A DNA stretch of 58,016 nt from an uncultured Porphyromonadaceae bacterium (GTDB lineage Bacteria; Bacteroidota; Bacteroidia; Bacteroidales; Muribaculaceae). Location of the stretch: positions 1 to 58,016 of the forward strand of contig UQLO01000015.1 of NCBI GenBank assembly GCA_900541865.1, given 5' to 3'. The first letter of the stretch is position 1, and each line of letters opens with the position of its first letter. A model generated the notes under the pieces. It was not told the origin of the DNA. It did not search any database and worked only from the letters and a program-made list of their open reading frames with translations. Shown here piece by piece: positions 36,915 to 45,182 of this stretch. The position numbers were made by a program, and so were the translations under genes.

Positions 36915-38006
36915 CTAAGGCACTTTTGGTGGCGCAATAGCCTTCTCGAGCACTTCGATAATGTCGGGATTGCTGTCGAAGCGGTCGAATTCTACTTTGA
37001 TGGGCAGATAGAATGTGTGGGCCTTCAGTTCGTAGGGGAAATAGGGGTTGGCGGCCAATCGTACGGCGTCTTTCTCGGTGGTGATGATGATTCGCTGACC
37101 GCTCTTGCGAAGGCTGTCGAAGCGAGAGTGGATGTATTCGATGTCTTTGCGCGAAAAGTTGTGGTGGTCGGGGTAGATGTCGACTTTAACTTTTGCGGCA
37201 TAGCTCTTTATCTGGCGCACGAAGGGCCGGGGGTTTCCGATTCCCGCGAGCGCAAGAATGCTGTCGGCCGAAGTTAGCCAGTCGAGATAGGGCACCGAAG
37301 TGGCAACGTCCGGAAATACGGGCTGCAGCTCGCGGTAGTCGAAGTGCGAAAAGAAGAGATGCTGCCACGGAAAGAGGTCGTAGTCGTTGATGCGCTGACG
37401 GTAGTCGTAGGGCTTCATGTTGCGGGGGCACTTCGACACCACAACTATGTCGGCGCGGCGCACGCCCTTGCGGCTTTCGCGGAGCGTGCCGTAAGGCAGC
37501 AGGTTGTCTTCGTAGATGGGGCGGCCGAACTCGCTGATGAGCACCGACACTGTAGGCTTGACGTAGCGGTGCTGGTAGGCGTCGTCGAGCACTATCAGCT
37601 CTATGTCGGGCTGTATGCGCATCAACTCTTTTATGCCCGCCACGCGGTCTTCGCACACGGCCATCATCACCTTGCCCCCGAATTTGTGGTAAATCTGGTA
37701 GGCTTCGTCGCCGATGTCCTTGGGAGTCGAGGTGCGCCCGGCCACTATAAAGCCTTTGGTGCTCCTTCGGTATCCGCGGCTCAACACAGCCACCTTGCGC
37801 CGTCGGCAGAAAGCATCGACTATGAACTCAACGTGAGGAGTCTTGCCCGTGCCGCCCGCTGCGAGGTTGCCCACCGTGATGATGGGCACCTCGAAGGTGT
37901 GTTGGCGGAGTATTTTCCAGTCGAAGAACTTGTTGCGCATATACGTCACCGCTCCGTACACTTTGCTGCACGGCAGAAGAAACAGTTTTGACAACAACTT
38001 CGACAC
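36915..38006 (-). CDS. lpxK: Tetraacyldisaccharide 4'-kinase
   Basis: Adds the 4'-phosphate to the lipid A precursor at the inner membrane. It has 363 residues with a Walker-type loop in TVGNLAAGGTGKTPHVEFIV, VLSRGYRRSTKGF, and the acidic LIVLDDAYQHRYVKP motif. An N-terminal amphipathic segment (LLSKLFLLPCSKVYGAVTYM) anchors it to the membrane. It follows sppA by 14 nt in the same transcript. Confidence 0.94.
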   Translation of the reverse strand: MSKLLSKLFLLPCSKVYGAVTYMRNKFFDWKILRQHTFEVPIITVGNLAAGGTGKTPHVEFIVDAFCRRRKVAVLSRGYRRSTKGFIVAGRTSTPKDIGDEAYQIYHKFGGKVMMAVCEDRVAGIKELMRIQPDIELIVLDDAYQHRYVKPTVSVLISEFGRPIYEDNLLPYGTLRESRKGVRRADIVVVSKCPRNMKPYDYRQRINDYDLFPWQHLFFSHFDYRELQPVFPDVATSVPYLDWLTSADSILALAGIGNPRPFVRQIKSYAAKVKVDIYPDHHNFSRKDIEYIHSRFDSLRKSGQRIIITTEKDAVRLAANPYFPYELKAHTFYLPIKVEFDRFDSNPDIIEVLEKAIAPPKVP

Positions 38007-38020
38007 GGTCTTTTAACTTA

Positions 38021-39793
38021 TCATTTAAACAGAACAGGTTCCATTCGGGCCTGCATGGGATTCATAGTGCTCAGCGAGCGGATGAAGCGGAGGCTTCGCA
38101 AGGCTTCGGGGTCTAGGCTGCTCTGCGTGCCCAGCGCGTCGGCGCTGATGCCTCCCGACTCGCGCAGTATGCGCACCCACATATCCTCTTCGTCGGCGGG
38201 ATAGGCAACCACGGCGTCGGCCTCAAGGTCGTTGGCGGCAGCGATGGCAGCGATGGCCGTACGCAGGCTGCCGATTTCGTCGACCAGACCAAGCTCAAGG
38301 GCTTTGCCGCCTACCCAAACGCGGCCTTCGGCGATTAGTTTCACGGCATCCTGCTCCATATGTCGGCCGGTGGCAACCCGACCCGTGAAGCGGTCGTAGA
38401 TATCGTCCACACTGCGCTGCATTGCCTCGTGCTGTTCGGGGGTCATAGCGGCCATAGTGCTGATACCTGCGCCATTGGCATTCGATTCAACCACAGTGAA
38501 GGTCACGCCGAGTTTGTCGGTCACCAGCCCTGAGAAGTCGGGAATCATGCCGAAGACGCCTATGGAACCCGTCAGTGTGGTGGCGTCGGCGTAGATGCGG
38601 TCAGCCCCGCAGCTGATGTAGTAGCCACCGGATGCCGCATAGTCGCCCATGCTTACGTAGAACGGTTTATTCTTGGATTTGAAGTATTCCAGCGCTTCCC
38701 AAATCTGCTCGGAGGCGAAGGCGCTGCCACCGCCTGAGTTGACTCGAAGAACCAGTGCGCGCACGTTGTCGTCGTCGGCAAGCTCGATGATGTCGGGCAC
38801 GACGTCGGCCCCGACTATGCCGCCGTCGCCTGTGTCGACGATATCGCCAACGGCGTAGTACACTGCGACATGGGGCTTGGCCGTGTTAAGTGTTGCAAGC
38901 AGATCGGCACCGGCGAGATAGTCGGCCGGCGCTATGGTGCGAAGGTCTTCGTCGGCATCACGGCCGGTGAGTTCGCGAAGCATATTCTCGAAGTTGCGGC
39001 GATAGGCAAGTGCGTCGACCAGACCGCAGTCCACGAAGGTCTGAGCAGGCATAGTTGCCATCATGCGGGGAGCCCAGGCGAAGACGGAGTCGGCAGGCAG
39101 GCTGCGGCCGGCGGCAATGGCCTCGGCCCCGAAAGTCCAAAGGCTGTCGACGTACTGCTGCGTCTGCAGGCGCGCAGAGTCGCTCATCTGAGTGAGGATG
39201 AAGGGCTCCACGGCGCTCTTGAAGCTGCCTACCTTGACAATCTGCATTCGCACGCCCAGCTTGTCGAGCGTATTTTTGAAGAAGGGAGTCATGGCGCCAA
39301 GGCCGTGGATGTCGACCGCACCCATGGGATTGAGGAACACCGAATCAGCCTCGCTGGCCAGAATGAAGTCGCCCTGACTGTAACTGTCGGCGTAGGCGAA
39401 TACGGGCTTGCCGCTTTCAGAGCGGAAGCGGCGCAGTGCCTCCAGAAGTTCCTCGCGTGAGGCCATCCCCATAGCGGCGCCGCCGCAGTCGAGCCAAACG
39501 GCCTCTATGCGCGAGTCGGAGGCGGCTGCCCGAAGCGCCGATACCATTTCATCGAGGCTCGGTGCATCGGAGGTGGAACTTTGTATTATTTCCGCAAGAG
39601 TTGCGGGCTGATAGCGTTCGGCAACCTCACCGGAGAGGTCGAAATAGAGAATGGAATGTTTCTCTACCTTGGCAGGATCGGAGCCGCCGGCAAGAGCACC
39701 CACAAGCATCAAGCCGCCCACAAAAACCAGAAGCAGCGAAATCCACAAGCCGGCCATCGTGCCGAGCATGGAGATGAAAAATTTCTTAAGCAT
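38021..39793 (-). CDS. sppA: Signal peptide peptidase SppA, 67 kDa type
   Basis: A membrane-anchored serine protease with a Ser-Lys dyad that removes cleaved signal peptides. It has 590 residues with one N-terminal helix (about 8-35) and two tandem ClpP-like domains. The nucleophile region reads VSMGDYAASGGYYISCGADR, and the lysine is expected near the end of the first domain. It is the first gene of the sppA-lpxK pair. Confidence 0.93.
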   Translation of the reverse strand: MLKKFFISMLGTMAGLWISLLLVFVGGLMLVGALAGGSDPAKVEKHSILYFDLSGEVAERYQPATLAEIIQSSTSDAPSLDEMVSALRAAASDSRIEAVWLDCGGAAMGMASREELLEALRRFRSESGKPVFAYADSYSQGDFILASEADSVFLNPMGAVDIHGLGAMTPFFKNTLDKLGVRMQIVKVGSFKSAVEPFILTQMSDSARLQTQQYVDSLWTFGAEAIAAGRSLPADSVFAWAPRMMATMPAQTFVDCGLVDALAYRRNFENMLRELTGRDADEDLRTIAPADYLAGADLLATLNTAKPHVAVYYAVGDIVDTGDGGIVGADVVPDIIELADDDNVRALVLRVNSGGGSAFASEQIWEALEYFKSKNKPFYVSMGDYAASGGYYISCGADRIYADATTLTGSIGVFGMIPDFSGLVTDKLGVTFTVVESNANGAGISTMAAMTPEQHEAMQRSVDDIYDRFTGRVATGRHMEQDAVKLIAEGRVWVGGKALELGLVDEIGSLRTAIAAIAAANDLEADAVVAYPADEEDMWVRILRESGGISADALGTQSSLDPEALRSLRFIRSLSTMNPMQARMEPVLFK

Positions 39794-39871
39794 AATGCCT
39801 TACAATGTTTTGATGGTTATTGCCAACCGTAGCTAAGCGCCCGATTCGAACCATAGGGGCATAGCCGATGA

Positions 39872-39879
39872 CAAAGTTA
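39872..39879 (-). promoter_or_regulatory. -7 element of the sppA-lpxK promoter
   Basis: TAACTTTG on the minus strand fits TAnnTTTG; it lies 79 nt before the sppA start. The -33 box is unclear (TTG at 22 bp). Confidence 0.45.
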
Positions 39880-39995
39880 GTGATTTTTTTTCAATTAGAC
39901 GCAACCTCCCCCAAAACATTACGCTACCTTTCCAATTCACCATTAAATTTCTCCGTTTGAATAAGTAATAGCGGGCTGTCCGGTTATGACATTAG

Positions 39996-40187
39996 GTATG
40001 CCGAAAAATCAAGTATTACGCCAATATCGGCACTCAAATACTTGCTGACGTTCGCTTCGACACCCTCATTCTCGATTGGCAACTGTATGGCTTGTCCGAA
40101 CATCTGTATGATTCGGGGCAGTTGCGAAACAGGCTTTCACAGCCTCTGACAGGATTTGAATTGCACAAGGCTGAGTGCATCAAGTAA
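39996..40187 (+). pseudogene. ORF remnant, 63 codons, start missing
   Basis: A plus-strand frame runs from a stop at 39993-39995 to TAA at 40185-40187 without any ATG near its beginning. It reads like real protein: ADVRFDTLILDWQLYGLSEH, then LTGFELHKAECIK. Its style recalls the C-terminal part of immunity-type proteins of polymorphic toxin systems, but I cannot name a family. It overlaps the end of the convergent radical SAM gene by 51 nt. I call it a gene fragment; a coding 3' end left after recombination would look like this. The rest of 39880-39995 shows nothing recognisable. Confidence 0.4.
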
Positions 40188-40892
40188 CCCTTGATAAGTA
40201 AGCGATTTCAATCTTTGTTTTCCCAAGGCGTAGCTGCATCGATTAACTTTTTTGTCCCAGGAAATGGAAACGAAATTTGAGGGCGGCCGGCAGCCTAACA
40301 AACATGAGGCACATTGAAAAGGCTGCCTGTCGGTTATGAGGGCCAACTGCTCCGGAGACGGGGTGTTCCCGAACCTTCGAGGCACCAGTATGATTTGATC
40401 AGGCTTAAGGAAGCTTCTCAACTTTGAATAGGTGGTGCGGCATTCTTCTATTAGATTGTCCGAGACCAGAAGGTTAACGCCCGGTTTGATGACACTATTC
40501 TTCGCCAACCGACGAACTTGAGATATAACCCTGCCGACTTCCTCGGAATCGTTTGGGCGATGAATAGTGATGTGTATCTTATCGGGAGCATGAATCATCA
40601 ATTCATTCCACTTCTCGCTATCGAGAAGGGGTAACCCGTTAGTTGTGACTGAGAGATAGGTAATCGGCTGCAACGCATCTATGACATTGAAGATACCCTC
40701 ATATTCAAAAGGTTCTCCGCCACCCAACGACACAGCCTCAACACCATAAGAGATGCAGTCCTTGGCGAAATCAATGATTTCGCCGGGTTTCCACATCACG
40801 TTTCCTTCCGGTGTGCTATGGTTGTAGCAAAAGTCACACTTTTTGGAGCAGTAATTCGACAGGTCGATAGAAATCAGCTTAATCGTCGCCAT
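40137..40892 (-). CDS. Radical SAM protein with C-terminal cysteine cluster
   Basis: A 251-residue radical SAM enzyme. The 4Fe-4S motif is C15, C19 and C22 (CSKKCDFC), followed by SLGGGEPFEYEG, which contacts SAM. The C-terminal part has cysteines at 194, 197, 201 and 219 plus 248, a pattern like the auxiliary cluster of Twitch/SPASM enzymes that modify peptides or proteins. No clear SPASM domain is complete. Its start overlaps the partner gene by 14 nt, so the two proteins are made together. The substrate is unknown; the partner or a peptide from another gene are candidates (inference). Lower GC than the sppA-lpxK region suggests horizontal acquisition. Confidence 0.85.
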   Translation of the reverse strand: MATIKLISIDLSNYCSKKCDFCYNHSTPEGNVMWKPGEIIDFAKDCISYGVEAVSLGGGEPFEYEGIFNVIDALQPITYLSVTTNGLPLLDSEKWNELMIHAPDKIHITIHRPNDSEEVGRVISQVRRLAKNSVIKPGVNLLVSDNLIEECRTTYSKLRSFLKPDQIILVPRRFGNTPSPEQLALITDRQPFQCASCLLGCRPPSNFVSISWDKKVNRCSYALGKQRLKSLTYQGLLDALSLVQFKSCQRL

Positions 40893-41967
40893 CTTCCACT
40901 AACTCGATAATGTCATCAACTTTTGGCGTGATTAACACCGAGCTGCCGGCCTTGTGATATTGGTTATCGTATTTAAGATAACCACGTTCGCCATTTATCC
41001 GGTATTCAGGGTAATTCGAATTTGCCCTTTTCACTTTGTGAGATTCAAACGCTTCTTTAATAGGAATTGGCATGAAACGGCATCCTTGACCCACAAAATA
41101 TAATTCGCCATTTGGGTACTGGACAATCTGCGCATCCATACCGTCCACAATCCAGTCATCGTTTGTCATATAGAAAGTCACGGGCATGAATTGAGCATAT
41201 TGGATTTTGTCCGTTTCACTGAATATCAATGGAAATCTTACAGCCTTTTTGAGTATTTCCTCAGGGAGCTGGGATTCATTCAGAGATTTTGACGAAGATA
41301 CGGGGAAAAGCTTCTCCGCCGGTTCTATGGCATTGGTTTCCTGAAAGTAAAAAACAAAGGGAGTATCTTCTCTCCTGATATAACCCGGAGGCATATCGTC
41401 CTCATCCTCATAAGAAAGCGGCCAATCGATATCGACCATTCTTATGATGGCTCTTTCATCAAAAAGCCTGCGGTAGAGCCGGGTGGCATATTCGTTCTGA
41501 GCCTTTTTCTGTTCAGTCGGCCTATATCTCAGACCCCCGTCGTTGTAAAAAAAGTGAGGCTGATGGAAATCCAAATACCACAGGTTCTGGCTTTTAGACA
41601 AACAAATTAGTCTGTTCCTTGGTGATAGCGACGCCGCTTCCTTAAGCATAGCCAATTTGTCGGAATCTATCTCGCAAAGACAGGACCAAATATTCTCATA
41701 GTCATATTTGTGCCATGTCTGTGCCATAACATCAGGTGTGGTGCTGTTGGCCATCATCGCCAACAGTTGTTCATCGGTATATTTGACCCTCGAGGTTGGT
41801 GATGTCAAGGTTTGGCCAAACAATTCAGATGAGCTGGCGTCTTCATAGTGTATGGGACCCGGACCGTTGTCGTCACACTCCATAATTGCCACCTTGCCAT
41901 CCTCGTCGATAGCAAACCACGCAGTCCACATCGAATGGGTTGCCGGATATTCTTTGCCTGTTTTCAT
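40879..41967 (-). CDS. Uncharacterised partner of the radical SAM protein, 362 aa
   Basis: No named family is recognised. The opening HSMWTAWFAIDEDGKVAIME follows a pattern (WFAxDxDGxVAxxE) that I associate with many uncharacterised, often immunity-like, cytoplasmic proteins; this is memory-based and unproven. The protein is soluble and rich in aromatic and acidic residues, with a cysteine pair at SCLCE and the acidic stretch SYEDEDDMPPGY. No signal peptide or membrane segment is visible. The 14 nt overlap with the radical SAM gene argues for a joint function: a protein substrate, a chaperone or a regulator. RlaP lies 18 nt upstream. Confidence 0.8.
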   Translation of the reverse strand: MKTGKEYPATHSMWTAWFAIDEDGKVAIMECDDNGPGPIHYEDASSSELFGQTLTSPTSRVKYTDEQLLAMMANSTTPDVMAQTWHKYDYENIWSCLCEIDSDKLAMLKEAASLSPRNRLICLSKSQNLWYLDFHQPHFFYNDGGLRYRPTEQKKAQNEYATRLYRRLFDERAIIRMVDIDWPLSYEDEDDMPPGYIRREDTPFVFYFQETNAIEPAEKLFPVSSSKSLNESQLPEEILKKAVRFPLIFSETDKIQYAQFMPVTFYMTNDDWIVDGMDAQIVQYPNGELYFVGQGCRFMPIPIKEAFESHKVKRANSNYPEYRINGERGYLKYDNQYHKAGSSVLITPKVDDIIELVEDGDD

Positions 41968-41985
41968 ATTGCAATCTTTAAGTCT

Positions 41986-42774
41986 TCAAATTGTTGGAAT
42001 GGATGTAACCGCCGACAATCGATAGAGCAAGTCGTCCAGAAGGTCGTCCTTGTCTCTGTCGGGCTCGGGAAGTGAGACGCTTTGCAGGTAGTCTGTGATT
42101 TCGTCTTGAGTGGTGTAGGCATATTCAATGAGAATGGGGTCAACGGTGTCCTTATCGTGCTCCTTGCATATGGATTTTTTTGCAATGAGTCGGACTATGG
42201 CATCTTTCACCTCGGTATCGGTCACAATATTATCAACAAGCTCATTGAACATCACCGGTGCGGGAGTTTTATGGCTCATAATCCATTTGCAAGCCAGAAG
42301 GCTGCGTAGATAATAGAGAAATCGCTTGAGAGTTATTCCATTCTTCAGCAGGTATCTCACGTTATGATTGACGCCCATGCTGTAGTAATGGTACAATCCT
42401 CGTGTGGGGTTGAAATAATTAGGAATAAGGCTCATCAGCATCTCCGCAAAGCCATCATTGTCGATATAGCGAACAGGCGACATCAGCCATTCAAGCATGG
42501 AGGGATTCGTCTTTCTGAACAACGACAACGCCTTGCGAAGGTCCCAACCAACAGCGTCAAACCCTTCATCGGTCAACACCTCAATCACATCACGTCCGGA
42601 CTCAACCTGAAGATACCACCGCAGAGGATGCACATAGATAAACCGGACGTCCCAGTCAGAGTCGGGCGACGCAAAGCCCCATGCACGGCTGCCGCTTTCC
42701 ACGGCGGTGAGGATGCGTACATTGTTTTTACGCTCGATTTCCTGAAGGTTCTGTTTGATTTGCTCAAGTGTCAT
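41986..42774 (-). CDS. RlaP-type nucleotidyltransferase
   Basis: A 262-residue protein of the DNA polymerase beta nucleotidyltransferase superfamily, closest in style to RlaP (PF10127), a family linked to RNA ligases and RNA repair. The catalytic motif is ESGSRAWGFASPDSDWDVRF with the GS and two aspartates (DxD) in place. I choose ATG 42774 over a TTG four codons earlier. No RNA ligase is seen in the window. It is the first of three closely spaced minus-strand genes with the 362 aa protein and the radical SAM enzyme. Confidence 0.82.
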   Translation of the reverse strand: MTLEQIKQNLQEIERKNNVRILTAVESGSRAWGFASPDSDWDVRFIYVHPLRWYLQVESGRDVIEVLTDEGFDAVGWDLRKALSLFRKTNPSMLEWLMSPVRYIDNDGFAEMLMSLIPNYFNPTRGLYHYYSMGVNHNVRYLLKNGITLKRFLYYLRSLLACKWIMSHKTPAPVMFNELVDNIVTDTEVKDAIVRLIAKKSICKEHDKDTVDPILIEYAYTTQDEITDYLQSVSLPEPDRDKDDLLDDLLYRLSAVTSIPTI

Positions 42775-43265
42775 ATTCGTTATCAAAATAATTTATGGTT
42801 AATGAAACTCTACGCCCAAACCGGCCCAAGTCTCCTCCGCTCAACGACAGCCAATTTACACCAATTTACACCATTGCAAATCAATGGGTCATTTTCCGAT
42901 GCAGAAGCGGTTAAAATGTTGATTCACAATAATAAGTGAATCAATACCGTACAAGGGCCGTACAAGTGGCTCGAACAAGTCTCGCCGAGCTGAAGGTTGA
43001 CCCAGGTCGGGGCATTATGCGATCGGTCTGCGGAGTGGTGAACCCATGCCCGGCGCCTATGCCGGACGTGCAGTCGTTGACTATATGCGAAGTTAATAAA
43101 TTTCCGTTAGATAGCCAATAGATTCATCTTCTTTAACTAAATCTCAGATCACTCAGCAGTTGCTCCATTACCAAAAAGTGCGGTAAACTGCAATTTTGGG
43201 TAATAGAGGCGTTCAACCTTTCTCGAAGCCGATATCCGCCGGTAGCCGTTACTTTGCCGATAATG
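42775..43265. other. Spacer between RlaP and the defence operon with repeats
   Basis: About 490 bp without a convincing gene. It holds a direct repeat of CCAATTTACA (42851-42860 and 42861-42870), an inverted repeat CCATTG/CAATGG (42871-42876 with 42882-42887), a 9 bp inverted repeat TTGATTCAC/GTGAATCAA (42919-42927 with 42936-42944), and CCGGC/GCCGG near 43050. A 45-codon frame (42802-42939) and short frames after it could be eroded coding DNA. Past the RhuM stop the minus frame stays open for 38 more codons, which hints at a formerly longer reading frame. No promoter or terminator of standard form is visible. Confidence 0.5.
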
Positions 43266-44294
43266 TTACTCGTCGCCGAAATCCAGCGGGAGGAGATTGT
43301 CGCCGTTGAAGCGGTCGAAGTCGGATTGGAAGAGGCGGTCTTGGATGATTCGGTACTTCTCGAACTCGGTTTCGGCGTATTCCTTGGCTTGTTCAGCTGT
43401 GATGTGCCCGGCATCTGTAAGCACAGGGCGGTCGGTTAGGTCGAGGAATTTGTCGATGCGCTTTGCCCAGTCCTCCATCGTCATGGGGATGTGGCGTTTA
43501 GCCATATCCTCTGCCAAGTCGAGGAACGAGTTGACGATTCTTCCCATATCTTCCAGCTCGGTTTCCTTGAGATAATTCTTTGCAATGCTGACATCCGGTT
43601 TCAGGATCTTGCCATCGGGGGCGTTCTCCCATGTGGTCAAGCCCATGTGCTCCTTCTCGGCATTGGCACGGTCAACGATCAATTCGGCGGCAGTGTGGCC
43701 ATGTACGGCATAGTGCATCTTGTTCTGTACCTTCTTGAAGAACAACCGAGTGGTTGGCGCATCACGGTTGTAATCAATGCTTGTAGCATAAATATCAGTG
43801 AGTTTCTGGTAAAAGCGCCGTTCACTGAGCCGGATTTCCCGAATCTCAGCCAACAAGTGTTCAAAATAATCCTCACCGATAAATGAGCCATTCTCCATCC
43901 GTTTCCGGTCAATCACGTAGCCGCGAATCGCAAACTGCCGCAATACAAAAGTGCACCATTGCCGAAATTGCGTGGCCCGAGTACTGTTCACGCGATAACC
44001 CACAGAAATAATGGCATCTAGATTATAGAATTTTGTCAAGTAATTCTTGCCATCGGAGGCAGTTGCCGAGTATTTCTCGGTAACTGAATCTTCTTGTAGT
44101 TCACCGGATTTGAAAATATTTTTAAGGTGAAGCCCTATGTTGTCTGTGGAGCAATCAAATAGCTGCGCCATAGCCTTCTGCGTACACCAGATTGTCTCAT
44201 CCCGGTACACAACCTGCACACCGTCCTCTTTTCCCTCAATCTGGAAAATCAGGAACTCCGCAGTGCTGTTTCGTATCTCAAATTTCTTCGCCAT
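43266..44294 (-). CDS. RhuM-family protein (virulence/phage-associated)
   Basis: A 342-residue member of the RhuM family (PF13310), first described from a Salmonella pathogenicity island, with no settled biochemical role. The family-typical start is ETIWCTQKAMAQLFDCSTDN, followed by LKNIFKSGELQEDSVTEK and SVGYRVNSTRATQFRQWCTF. These resemble the DNA-binding KilA/Bro-like domains of phage proteins. The C-terminal half has a conserved YAVHGHTAAELIVDRANAEK region. It is the last gene of the defence operon, 15 nt after fic. Confidence 0.9.
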   Translation of the reverse strand: MAKKFEIRNSTAEFLIFQIEGKEDGVQVVYRDETIWCTQKAMAQLFDCSTDNIGLHLKNIFKSGELQEDSVTEKYSATASDGKNYLTKFYNLDAIISVGYRVNSTRATQFRQWCTFVLRQFAIRGYVIDRKRMENGSFIGEDYFEHLLAEIREIRLSERRFYQKLTDIYATSIDYNRDAPTTRLFFKKVQNKMHYAVHGHTAAELIVDRANAEKEHMGLTTWENAPDGKILKPDVSIAKNYLKETELEDMGRIVNSFLDLAEDMAKRHIPMTMEDWAKRIDKFLDLTDRPVLTDAGHITAEQAKEYAETEFEKYRIIQDRLFQSDFDRFNGDNLLPLDFGDE

Positions 44295-44309
44295 AGCTAT
44301 TCGAATGTT

Positions 44310-45182
44310 TTATTCTTGTTCGTAATAATAGGAGTAGTCGATGCCCTTCATGAACATCTCGCGGTCGTCGATGCGATTGGTGAGAGCCGGTCTGATTAGA
44401 GTTTTGATTGGAGTTGAATCCATCACGCTCGCCACCATAGCCTCCATATACTTTGACTTGTCAACCTGACTCCAGTCAACGCATAGTTTCAATGAACGTT
44501 TCAACATCATGTCGAGCCAGATGCGGGTGCTCCGGCCGTTGCCTTCCATAAACGGATGAGCCACGTTCATCTCCACATACTTATCCATAATCTCATCGAA
44601 GGTAGTTTCCGGCATCCGTTCAATAGTGGCGAGTGAGGCGTGGAGATACTGTGCAATAGCAAACTGGAATCCTCCTTTGGCTATATTTTTGGTGCGAATC
44701 TGTCCTGCGAAGTCATACAATCCCCCGAAGAGATAAGAGTGAATCTGCTGCAACCCCCTCAAGGTGCCAACCTCAATAGTCGACATCAATGAGCTATCCC
44801 ACAGTTCGTAAGCCTTATCCCGACTTTTGCTGTCAAGTTGGTCTTCACCGGTTATGAGCCATTTGGCGAAAGCCATGGCGTGACGGCTGGGAGTCGCATC
44901 TATGAGCGAAAGCATATCAGCCTGCGACAGACAATCCGTGAGGTAGCGCTTACCGTCCGCGGCTGTCATTTTCAGTTGACTACATTTTGTAGTCAACTCA
45001 TCCCCCTCTTTCTTCAGGCGTGTTTTCATTACGCTCCAATACTTGCGTGGGTTCTTGCTCTCCGTGAGGATGGCAATGACATCCACCACTGAGAAGAGCC
45101 AACGCGAATTGGCATCATCCCAAGCAGCCCGCACTTCCTTGTCATTGAAGAATCGTATAGATATTTTTTCACTCATAGTCAT
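44310..45182 (-). CDS. Bro-N domain fused to Fic AMP-transferase domain
   Basis: Residues 1-125 match the Bro-N domain of phage antirepressors (VRAAWDDANSRWLFSVVDVI, then KMTAADGKRYLTDC). Residues about 135-270 form a Fic domain with the catalytic motif HPFMEGNGRSTR (H209, R220), intact for AMP or other nucleotide transfer to target proteins. I see no clear inhibitory (S/T)xxxE(G/N) helix, so it may depend on another factor for control. Two starts are possible, 45182 and 45176; both overlap the alcohol dehydrogenase stop. The Bro-N part could sense DNA or phage gene expression (inference). It sits between the dehydrogenase and RhuM. Confidence 0.88.
   Translation of the reverse strand: MTMSEKISIRFFNDKEVRAAWDDANSRWLFSVVDVIAILTESKNPRKYWSVMKTRLKKEGDELTTKCSQLKMTAADGKRYLTDCLSQADMLSLIDATPSRHAMAFAKWLITGEDQLDSKSRDKAYELWDSSLMSTIEVGTLRGLQQIHSYLFGGLYDFAGQIRTKNIAKGGFQFAIAQYLHASLATIERMPETTFDEIMDKYVEMNVAHPFMEGNGRSTRIWLDMMLKRSLKLCVDWSQVDKSKYMEAMVASVMDSTPIKTLIRPALTNRIDDREMFMKGIDYSYYYEQE

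Noticed and set aside
39880..43265. Prophage or integrative element with integrase
   Set aside because: No integrase, transposase, or phage structural gene is present; only composition and Bro-N-like domains hint at transfer.
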